Source: Brevundimonas subvibrioides (GTDB lineage Bacteria > Pseudomonadota > Alphaproteobacteria > Caulobacterales > Caulobacteraceae). From it: 64,000 nt of DNA. The position numbers and the translations under genes are program-made. Shown in pieces: positions 57,757-64,000 of the stretch; the first letter of the stretch is position 1; each line of letters starts with the position of its first letter. The notes under the pieces were generated by a model. It was not told the origin of the DNA and did no database searches. It saw only the letters and a list, made by a program, of their open reading frames with translations. The stretch lies in NCBI RefSeq assembly GCF_002280785.1, contig NZ_NCEQ01000002.1:161804-225803 (forward strand), in the 5' to 3' direction.

Positions 57757-58164
57757 TCAGTGAACCATGAAACGGACGACGCCGTTCATCTGATGGCCGT
57801 CGGCGCCCTTCGCGGCCCAGGCGGCGGAATAGGATCCCGGCGCAAGCGTGGGCAGAGGCGCGGTGACGGTTGTGGCCGGCGGCGCCTCGGATGACACCAC
57901 CACATCGACCGGCTGGCCCGCGGCGCCCGTCAGCCTGAGCGACGTCAGGGTCATGGCGTGCGGAAATGTCGCCGAAAACGCCGTCGGGGCGGCGGCCAGC
58001 ATGGCGTTGTCCGCCGGCGCGGTGACGACGCCGTTGGCGGGCGCCTGCACGGCGGCGTGTTCCTGGGCTGACACGCCGGCGTGCGAATGACTCTGGGCGT
58101 GGGCGAGTGAGACGGGAGCCAGCGCCGCCACGGCGGCGAGGCTGGCGAAGATTGAACGGTTCAT
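57757..58164 (-). CDS. copC: CopC-like periplasmic copper-binding protein
   Basis: 135 residues with signal peptide (LAAVAALAPVSLAHAQ). The CopC beta-sandwich text is clear: NAMLAAAPTAFSATFPHAMT, LRLTGAAGQPVDVVVSS, LAPGSYSAAWAAKGADGHQM and a final GVVRFMVH. The usual first mature His is replaced by a longer His-bearing start (SHSHAGVSAQEHA). It carries Cu(II) in the periplasm. Transcribed opposite to copAB, with the small Pro-rich lipoprotein gene 26 bases upstream. Confidence 0.85.
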   Translation of the reverse strand: MNRSIFASLAAVAALAPVSLAHAQSHSHAGVSAQEHAAVQAPANGVVTAPADNAMLAAAPTAFSATFPHAMTLTSLRLTGAAGQPVDVVVSSEAPPATTVTAPLPTLAPGSYSAAWAAKGADGHQMNGVVRFMVH

Positions 58165-58190
58165 GAGAAAGCTCCTGATGCTTACGCGAA

Positions 58191-58517
58191 CTATTGTTTG
58201 GGCGGCATGGTCATGCCGTCCATCTTCGACATGTCATGGCCGGCCATCGGATCGGCGGGCGGCGGCGTCGGAGCGGGAGCCGGCGCGGGCCGGGCCGCCG
58301 GGGCTTGCGGTGTCGAGGCCCGCGGGGCCGTGGCGGGCGCTGGCGCGGCGGCCTGCGGCTGCGGTGTCGGCTCGGGCGCAACCACCGGCGCGGCGTCCAT
58401 CGGCGTCGCTGCCGAGGCGTCCGGCGCCGGCTGGGCCTCGACTGGCTGAGGTTCGGCGGCCGGCTGACAGGCGCCCAGGGTGAACGCCGCAGCGGCGGCG
58501 AGGATCGAGAGTCTCAT
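58191..58517 (-). CDS. Pro/Ala-rich lipoprotein with Met-rich tail
   Basis: 108 residues from MRLSILAAAAAFTLGACQPA, lipobox LGAC at residue 17. The mature part is almost only Pro, Ala and Gln (residues 20-85), ending in MAGHDMSKMDGMTMPPK, a Met/His cluster related to the CopB repeat unit HDMSTM. No family recognised; a tethered copper-binding arm is a fair guess. Same strand as copC and likely the same transcript. Confidence 0.6.
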   Translation of the reverse strand: MRLSILAAAAAFTLGACQPAAEPQPVEAQPAPDASAATPMDAAPVVAPEPTPQPQAAAPAPATAPRASTPQAPAARPAPAPAPTPPPADPMAGHDMSKMDGMTMPPKQ

Positions 58518-58683
58518 GTGGCAAGCTCCTGAAGAAATGGGCGGCCGTCGAGCGAGAGTGAGCGACGCCTTCATAATGGAGTACGCGGGCGCGAGCCGCA
58601 GCCCTCGCCCGATATGGATCGACCGGCCCTGGCTCCCGTAGGAATGCAGCGATCAGCGAGCATAGACGAACGGCCGGAAGCCT

Positions 58684-59262
58684 TCAGTCCGGAACGGCCC
58701 GAAAGGCGGCCGTGCCGTCCAGGGCCTCAGACAATTTGCGACGGGCGCGCGCCACGCGGGTCTCTACCGTCTTTGTAGAGACGCCAAGCAGTCCGGCCGT
58801 TTCCGCCTGACTGCGTCCCTCGATCGTGGTGAGCAGGAGCGGCGCCTTGAGGTGAGGGGGCAAACGGCTCATCGCCTCGTTCAGCCGGGCGAGCCGGTCG
58901 CGGGCCTCCATCCGTTCATCCGCCGACTCGGCCCCGTCCGGCACGGACATGGCTTCCGGCGACGAGAGATCGACGCCGCCCCGGATGAGCCGTCGGACAA
59001 GACCGCGGCGGCTCCAGTCCCGGCATTTGTTGAGCGCGATGGTCCGGATCCAGGCCTCGAAGGGGCGCGTCGGATCGTAACGGCGAATGTTGATCCAGGC
59101 CGCCGCATAGGTCTCCTGCAACAGATCCCATGCCTCCTGCTCGTCGCCGACATAGCGCCGGATGAAGCGGAACAGAGCCGTCTTGGTCTGCCGCATCAAT
59201 TCGCTGAAGGCCGCCCGGTCGCCCCCGGCGGCGCGGGCTGACAGGTCCGCTGAACTCTCCAC
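58684..59262 (-). CDS. cnrH: ECF sigma factor, CnrH-like
   Basis: 192 residues. Region 2 is clear (AFSELMRQTKTALFRFIRRY, EAWDLLQETYAAAWINIRRY, PFEAWIRTIALNKCRDWSR) and region 4 has LPPHLKAPLLLTTIEGRSQA followed by ETAGLLGVSTKTVETRVARA, the promoter-recognition helix-turn-helix. It is encoded after a CnrY-like anti-sigma and a CnrX-like sensor, the same set as the nickel/cobalt-controlled CnrYXH of Cupriavidus. Its targets should include its own operon and probably an RND operon. Confidence 0.88.
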   Translation of the reverse strand: MESSADLSARAAGGDRAAFSELMRQTKTALFRFIRRYVGDEQEAWDLLQETYAAAWINIRRYDPTRPFEAWIRTIALNKCRDWSRRGLVRRLIRGGVDLSSPEAMSVPDGAESADERMEARDRLARLNEAMSRLPPHLKAPLLLTTIEGRSQAETAGLLGVSTKTVETRVARARRKLSEALDGTAAFRAVPD

Positions 59263-59270
59263 CCGGACCG

Positions 59271-59711
59271 CTAGTCTTCGTTGGGCGTAAGAGCCGCGAC
59301 GATGCGGTCGTCGAAGACCTCCGCCTGGGCCGGCGTCAGCACGGACCGCATCTCGAAGACGTGGGTGATGGTCTCCTTCTGCAGGGCGCCCATCGCGACG
59401 TGAAAGTGGTCCACCGCGGCCTGGACCTGGGGTCCGTCGCCATCACTCTGTTGGATGGCGCGCGCCAGTTCCAGATTCGCCGCGCGGATGTCGGCTTCGA
59501 GCGCGGGCCGGCGGGCGGCGAACCGGGCTTCGACGGCCTCGATACGGGTCAGCTGATCAGGCGAGAGCTTCAAGTCATGGTGGACGATGTCGTGCAGGGA
59601 CGGCGGTTCGCGCCGGCTGAGCACCCAACTGGCGCTGATCCAGGTGCCCGCGCCGCTGGCGACAGCCGCCAGCACGGCGGTCAGTGCGATCGCCCGCCAG
59701 CCGCGCATCAC
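59271..59711 (-). CDS. cnrX: Periplasmic heavy-metal sensor, CnrX-like
   Basis: 146 residues, one N-terminal membrane helix (AIALTAVLAAVASGAGTWIS) and a four-helix periplasmic domain. The Ni/Co ligands of Cupriavidus CnrX (His42, His46, Glu63, His119, Met123; literature knowledge) have exact counterparts shifted by two: His40, His44, Glu61, His117 and Met121, in HDIVHHDLKL, EAVEARF and THVFEM. That makes a real Ni/Co sensing site likely. It overlaps cnrY by four bases and is followed by the sigma gene after 8 bases. Confidence 0.85.
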   Translation of the reverse strand: MMRGWRAIALTAVLAAVASGAGTWISASWVLSRREPPSLHDIVHHDLKLSPDQLTRIEAVEARFAARRPALEADIRAANLELARAIQQSDGDGPQVQAAVDHFHVAMGALQKETITHVFEMRSVLTPAQAEVFDDRIVAALTPNED

Positions 59712-59989
59712 CGGCCGGCTTCCAGACGCACCAGGGGCGACAGACCCGCATCGACCGTGAAGATGGCCATATCCCCACGCGGTCGGGGAGCGGCGACCGC
59801 GCCGACGCCGCCCACGGTCAGGCCGGTGACCAGGGCCATGGCGACGGCGCCAAGGCGCAGTTGCCCGGTCAGCCTTTCGCCGCGAAGCGCGTCGACCCGG
59901 CGCCAGACGAGCGGCTCGAGCCCGTCGAGCGACCGACCGGCGGACATGGCCGCCGATCGATTCAGAAGATCATCCAGATTACGCGTCAT
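59708..59989 (-). CDS. cnrY: CnrY-like membrane anti-sigma factor
   Basis: 93 residues. A short cytoplasmic N-terminus (MTRNLDDLLNRSAAMSAGRS, LEPLVWRRVDAL) that would bind the sigma factor, one helix (LGAVAMALVTGLTVGGVGAV) and a periplasmic tail of about 25 residues. Size and order match CnrY, which holds CnrH at the membrane until CnrX senses metal. Primary sequence is poorly conserved in this family; the call rests largely on the linked CnrX and sigma genes. Confidence 0.75.
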   Translation of the reverse strand: MTRNLDDLLNRSAAMSAGRSLDGLEPLVWRRVDALRGERLTGQLRLGAVAMALVTGLTVGGVGAVAAPRPRGDMAIFTVDAGLSPLVRLEAGR

Positions 59990-60105
59990 CGAACACTCTC
60001 CTAGCGCCCCTAATCCCTACTACGCCGAAACGGGCGGAATCCCTCAATCGAGGGGACGGCTTCCCGGATGCGTAGTTAGCAGAAGGCACAGGATGTGAGA
60101 GAACA

Positions 60106-60759
60106 ATGGCGATACGCAAATTTCTGCCGGGGCTCGCCCTGGCGCTGGCGCTTTCAGTCAGCGCGCCGGCGTACGCGCATGAGGCCCACGAGAAGGCCGC
60201 AGCGGCTCGGGCCCAGGTCGCCACGCCGACGGCCGCCGTTCCGGACGGCGGCGTGATGGCCATGCCGGGCATGGCCCAGGACATGGACCACGGAGCCATG
60301 ATGGCGGACGAGGCTCCCAAGCCCATGCCCGAGCGCCTGTATCGCTGGCTCGGGGCCATGCATCCGGCCGCGGTGCATTTCCCCATCGCGCTGTTCCTCG
60401 TCGCCGCCCTTCTCGAGATCGCCGCGCTGACGCTCCGCCGGCCGGTCCTGACCCAGGGCACCCGCGTCATTATCGCCCTGGCCGCGATCTCTGCGCTCGC
60501 CGCGGTGGCGCTGGGGTGGTTCGCCATGGGCCTCCCCGGCAAGGACGACGCGACCCACGCTTATCACCGGTGGCTCGGCACCTCGATCGCCGTTCTGGGC
60601 CTGTTGAGCTGGTGGGCGAAGGAACATTGGGTCCGCCGACCGGGACGCGGGCGTGAGCTGATCTACGTCGGCCTGTTGACGCTCGCCGCCGCCGCCGTGA
60701 TGGTCAACGGCCTGCTGGGCGGGATGCTGACCCACGGCGTGAGACATCTGATGTTCTGA
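60106..60759 (+). CDS. DUF2231 membrane protein with Met/His-rich N-terminus
   Basis: 217 residues. Signal peptide (LALALALSVSAPAYAHEAHE), then a periplasmic stretch with copper-type residues (MAMPGMAQDMDHGAMM), then a DUF2231 four-helix domain starting AMHPAAVHFPIALFLVAALL, with conserved His residues. DUF2231 proteins may bind haem or metal; function open. Divergent from cnrYXH, sharing a gap of 116 bases, so it may be under CnrH control. Confidence 0.8.
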   Translation: MAIRKFLPGLALALALSVSAPAYAHEAHEKAAAARAQVATPTAAVPDGGVMAMPGMAQDMDHGAMMADEAPKPMPERLYRWLGAMHPAAVHFPIALFLVAALLEIAALTLRRPVLTQGTRVIIALAAISALAAVALGWFAMGLPGKDDATHAYHRWLGTSIAVLGLLSWWAKEHWVRRPGRGRELIYVGLLTLAAAAVMVNGLLGGMLTHGVRHLMF

Positions 60760-60856
60760 CGGCCTCAAGGACACGCGTCGCCCGCCACATAGTTTTCGAT
60801 CCACTTCGGCCGGACCAGGACGCTTTCGCGGCCGCGGCCAACCAGGAGCTTGATCC

Positions 60857-61402
60857 ATGTCGTTTCGTTCAGCACTCGCCGGATCGGCGCTCGCCGCTGT
60901 TCTCGCTACCTCCGCCCAGGCCCAGACCCAGGCGCCCCACTCTCACGCCCCCGGCCCGGCGCACACCCCAGGCTCGGCGCACGCCCCCGGCCATGCGCAA
61001 GCCGCTGACGAGGCGCAGGTCCGAACCGTCGTCGCCGCCTACAAGGACGCCATTACCCGGATGGACGTGTCACAGACCCCGGCTCTGTTCTGGGAGGACT
61101 CGGCGATTTTCGAGAACGGCGGCGTAGAGGGGACTTTCGCCTATTACCTCGAGCACCATCTCGGACCCGAGTTTACCGATCTGGCGGGTTTTGAGTTTCG
61201 CAACCACGAGATGACAGTGGAGATCGACGGCGATACCGCATTCGTGAGCGAGACCTATACCTATCACATCACCTTCAAGGACACGGCGCGCGAACCAATC
61301 GAGCGCCGCGGCGTCGCCACAAGCGTCCTGCGCAAGCGGGGCGACGAGTGGAGGTTCGCCATCTATCACTCTTCGGCTCGGCCCTTGCGCCGGGCGACCT
61401 GA
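60857..61402 (+). CDS. Exported SnoaL/NTF2-like protein
   Basis: 181 residues. Signal peptide (SALAAVLATSAQAQT), a His/Pro linker (APHSHAPGPAHTPGSAHAPG), then an NTF2-like cone fold: EAQVRTVVAAYKDAITRMD, FWEDSAIFENGGVEGTFAYY and WRFAIYHSSARPL. Homologues (DUF4440/SnoaL type) are found in metal islands without a known reaction. It follows DUF2231 by 97 bases. Confidence 0.8.
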   Translation: MSFRSALAGSALAAVLATSAQAQTQAPHSHAPGPAHTPGSAHAPGHAQAADEAQVRTVVAAYKDAITRMDVSQTPALFWEDSAIFENGGVEGTFAYYLEHHLGPEFTDLAGFEFRNHEMTVEIDGDTAFVSETYTYHITFKDTAREPIERRGVATSVLRKRGDEWRFAIYHSSARPLRRAT

Positions 61403-61452
61403 AGACGCGGAAACGGGTTGCCCGGCCTCCCGATCACCAGAGTAATGAGCCA

Positions 61453-61917
61453 ATGATAAAGTCGCTTTCGCGCCGCTCCCTTCTGATCCTCGGCGTCAGC
61501 GCCTCGGCAGCAGCGGCCTGCGCTCAAACCCCTCGTCCTTCGTCCGACCTCGCCGTCTACAAATCGCCCACCTGCGGCTGCTGCGGCGCATGGGTCGAAC
61601 ACATGACAGCGGCGGGGTTTCAGGCGCGGATAACCGAGGTGACCGACCCCGGCTCGGTCCGCCGCGCCCAAGGCGTTCCCGAGTCCTTGGCGTCCTGCCA
61701 TACGGCCTTGATTGGCGGATATGTGCTGGAAGGTCATGTGCCGGCGGAGGATGTGCGCAGACTCCTGGCTGAACGTCCGGAGGCCGTGGGTCTCGCGGTG
61801 CCGGCGATGCCGCTGGGATCGCCCGGGATGGAGACGCCCGACGGCCGGCGGGAGCCTTACGAGACCTTGTTGATCCTCAAGAGCGGCGGCACGCGTGTGT
61901 TCGCGCGTCACGGCTAG
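61453..61917 (+). CDS. DUF411 exported metal-binding protein (copy 2)
   Basis: 154 residues from MIKSLSRRSLLILGVSASAA, with an exported N-terminus and possible lipobox (AAAACAQ). Domain marks as in copy 1: YKSPTCGCCGAWVEHMTAAG, LASCHTALIGGYVLEGHVPA and PAMPLGSPGMETPDG. About half the residues match copy 1. Followed by a broken PepSY gene after three bases, so once part of one operon. Confidence 0.88.
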   Translation: MIKSLSRRSLLILGVSASAAAACAQTPRPSSDLAVYKSPTCGCCGAWVEHMTAAGFQARITEVTDPGSVRRAQGVPESLASCHTALIGGYVLEGHVPAEDVRRLLAERPEAVGLAVPAMPLGSPGMETPDGRREPYETLLILKSGGTRVFARHG

Positions 61918-61920
61918 GGC

Positions 61921-62587
61921 ATGAAGATTCTCAAGCTCTCCACCCAGCTGCACAAATGGATCGCGCTGGTCGTCGGTCTTCAGGTGCTGTTCTGGGTCGG
62001 CGGCGGTCTGGTGATGACGGCCATCCCGATCGAGACGGTGCGCGGCGAACATCGCGCGGTCGAACTCAAGCCGGGTCCGCTGGAGCTCGGCGCGCTTCCG
62101 GCCCTCGGCGAGATCGCCCGTCGGGCCGGCGTCGCGCCCGTCCAGGCGGAGCTTCATTCCACGCCGAGGGGGCCGGCCTGGACCCTGAAGCCGGCGGCGG
62201 GCGAGCCGGTCATCGTGTCCGCCGCGACAGGTCGGCCGTTCGGACCGATGTCCGCCGCCGAGGTCTCGGCCTTCGCCAAGCGCGCCTAGCACCGGACCGC
62301 TGTGGCGGGTGGACTTCGCCGACCGCGAAAAGACGTCCTTCTACCTGTCGCCCGCCACCGGCGAGGTGGTGACGCGCCGCTCGGGCGTCTGGCGGATTTT
62401 CGACTTCTTCTGGCGTCTCCATGTCATGGATTGGAACGACGGCGAGGATTTCAATCACCCCCTGATCATCATCACCACGGCCTTGACGCTGAGCATCGTG
62501 GTTTCAGGGTTCATCCTGCTCTGGATTCGGCTGGCGCGGGATCTGAAGGCGGCTCGGGCCTCGCAGCGCGCTGTCCGGCGAGAGTGA
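61921..62587 (+). pseudogene. PepSY membrane protein, frameshifted
   Basis: The first frame (MKILKLSTQLHKWIALVVGL, PAAGEPVIVSAATGRPFGPM) ends at a stop at 62289. The expected continuation (LWRVDFADREKTSFYLSPAT, DFFWRLHVMDWNDGEDFN, a last helix FILLWIRLARDL) is in another frame from about 62300 to 62587. Some residues between the two parts are also lost. Intact relatives are single two-helix proteins next to TonB or copper genes. A frameshift with a short deletion is the likely cause. Confidence 0.75.
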
Positions 62588-62628
62588 CGCGCCGCCGGAT
62601 CGATTGCCGACCGCCGCCCGGCCCGCCA

Positions 62629-63900
62629 TCAGATCAGGCGGTGGGAGATTTCTGTCAGGGCCCGAAGGTCGGTCCCGAAGCGGGCGATTGAAGCCCGGTG
62701 CCGTTCCAGTTCGCCATAGGGAAGGTAGCGCACGTCAAGGTCCGCGATCCGGCTGAAGGCGGGCCGCCGCAACTGGGCGCGGACATCGCCCTCGCGGCTG
62801 TCGGGAGCCACCAGGAACAGGCCCGCGGAGGCATGTAGCTCGCCAGACAGGGCGAGGTCCAGCATGCGCACGACGCCAGAATATATCGTGGTGGAGTGTT
62901 CGACCTCAAAGGCGGCTGTCACGCGATCCGCGCCGGCTTCCAGCCAGAGGACGTCGATGAGGCGGATCGACTCTGCACCCGCGCCGTTCGCCAGCGCCGC
63001 GGGCAGTTGCTCCAGACAGCCATCACCGAGACGCGCGCCGTCATAAGGCCGGCTGCGGTCATTGGCGGCGATCCACACGCGATAGCCGAGCGCTCGCCCC
63101 AGATCCCGGATCCATGCCTGAACTTCGGTGTGGGTGCGATCAGTGTCGCGTTGCTGCAGCGCGGTCTTCTCGAACTTCACCGCTTCAGCCCGGGCTTCAG
63201 CGAGCCGCCGATCCCAGTCACGGTCAGAGAGATCTTCGCTTTCCAGGGGCGGAGCGGGGTATCGTCCTGACCCGACATCGAACAGGAAGCCCGCGATGGC
63301 GCCCAGGTCGTTTGACAGCAGGTCGCGATAGCGGGCGTTGAGTTCCAGAATTCCCTCTCGCATGGCCAGATAGTGCTCCCAGCTGCCCAGCTTCACTTTC
63401 GACCCGGTGATTGCGTTGTAGCCATTGACGATGGCGGTGTTGAACGGCGGGGCGTGCGTGGGATGCAAGAAGTAGATCAGGTTCGCCACGGCTGGCCCGA
63501 GGCCCTTGATCTTGAGCTGATCGATCGTGCGGATGCCGGACAGGATCTCGGCGCCGGTTGAACAGCAGCTGCAGTGATGCAGCAGACGGCCAAAGGCGCG
63601 CTGGTTGGGCGGGTTCTCGTAGATGTCGGGAATCCGGAGCTTGGGCTTCCACAGGAACGCGTGGTCGGCGCCCCTGAATATCTGGCGTTGTTCGGCGACC
63701 GAATGGACGATGGTCTCCAGCGACGAGCCACGATAGGCGACGCCGAACCGGCCCGCCTCGATCTCCTCGACGACCTGACCGATGCCCCGGCGGATGGACC
63801 GGAAATTCTTCAGCCGTTCATCCCACAGGAACCACGTCTGATAGGTCGCCGAAGGGTCGTCGCGCCACTGCTCGATAAGCTCTTGAAGTCGATCCGGCAC
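62629..63900 (-). CDS. Uncharacterised protein, HhH plus PD-(D/E)XK nuclease-like
   Basis: 423 residues, soluble. Residues about 125-150 (TIDQLKIKGLGPAVANLIYF) look like a helix-hairpin-helix DNA-binding motif. The C-terminal part (residues about 260-380) has the layout of a restriction-type nuclease: a helix EVQAWIRDLGRALGYRVWIA, an acidic strand end IRLIDVLWLEAG and a strand AAFEVEHSTTIYSG giving D...E-V-E. I do not know an assigned function; a DNA-targeting or repair-like enzyme is the best guess. It is not obviously metal related and may mark the island edge. Confidence 0.6.
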   Translation of the reverse strand: MPDRLQELIEQWRDDPSATYQTWFLWDERLKNFRSIRRGIGQVVEEIEAGRFGVAYRGSSLETIVHSVAEQRQIFRGADHAFLWKPKLRIPDIYENPPNQRAFGRLLHHCSCCSTGAEILSGIRTIDQLKIKGLGPAVANLIYFLHPTHAPPFNTAIVNGYNAITGSKVKLGSWEHYLAMREGILELNARYRDLLSNDLGAIAGFLFDVGSGRYPAPPLESEDLSDRDWDRRLAEARAEAVKFEKTALQQRDTDRTHTEVQAWIRDLGRALGYRVWIAANDRSRPYDGARLGDGCLEQLPAALANGAGAESIRLIDVLWLEAGADRVTAAFEVEHSTTIYSGVVRMLDLALSGELHASAGLFLVAPDSREGDVRAQLRRPAFSRIADLDVRYLPYGELERHRASIARFGTDLRALTEISHRLI

Positions 63901-64000
63901 GCCGCCCCCTCAGGATTCCATCTCCGTCCCAGCCTAGTCAGATTGGTGCGTGAGCGCCACCGGCGCCAGGCGGGCGGCGGCTGGGCGCCGGGGCCCGGCG

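Overview
High-GC (about two-thirds G+C), densely packed bacterial DNA whose gene families (a CC_3452-like small exported protein, PepSY/TonB iron genes, CnrYXH-type regulation, czc operons headed by CzcI-like proteins) suit an alphaproteobacterium, most likely Caulobacterales (Brevundimonas/Caulobacter/Phenylobacterium type). That placement is inference from protein flavour, not from a marker gene. Nearly the whole window is one accessory metal-homeostasis and metal-resistance region with several recombination scars.

Left part (1-13.9 kb): the end of a persulfide-dioxygenase-like MBL gene; an MFS exporter; a minus-strand PepSY / response regulator / histidine kinase / DUF347 / methyltransferase operon; an RcnR-like regulator with a His-rich P1B ATPase whose metal motif is GAC instead of CPC; divergently, an mntP manganese exporter behind a yybP-ykoY-type Mn2+ riboswitch; an FrmR/InrS-like regulator with a divergent NreB-like nickel exporter; and a HupE-like membrane protein with its anchor protein.

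Middle (13.9-33.5 kb): two complete czcCBA-type RND efflux operons in opposite directions (13.9-20.2 kb minus, 24.1-30.6 kb plus), each headed by a CzcI-like small protein. Between them lies a scar of collapsed genes (20.3-22.8 kb) that includes an integrase C-terminus, then a MerR/CDF pair. A DUF190 protein, an internally deleted CDF, a P1B-4 ATPase and a DUF305 protein follow the second czc operon.

Right-middle (33.4-49 kb): a second, frameshifted copy of the membrane-protein/acyltransferase pair; a DUF411 protein; a MerR-box-driven methyltransferase-lspA operon with two broken genes; a cytochrome c/FTR1 fusion; a small mer locus (merR, MerT-like, GDCCVxC protein); a TonB receptor with a PepSY membrane protein; and an acyltransferase / AraC / sterol-desaturase-like cluster whose members also appear as remnants at 21 kb.

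Right part (48.9-62.6 kb): a copper module: csoR with tandem operators, a copA-type ATPase, two DUF305 proteins, a CopA multicopper oxidase, a repeat-rich CopB, copC, a CnrY-CnrX-CnrH anti-sigma/sensor/sigma unit, DUF2231, a second DUF411 and a frameshifted PepSY gene. The window ends with a possible HhH/PD-(D/E)XK-like nuclease.

Together the genes cover import, cytoplasmic export (P-type ATPases, CDF, MFS, MntP), trans-envelope efflux (RND), periplasmic oxidation and binding (CopA/B/C, DUF305, DUF411) and many metal sensors (three CsoR/RcnR-type, two MerR, CnrYXH, one two-component system, one riboswitch).
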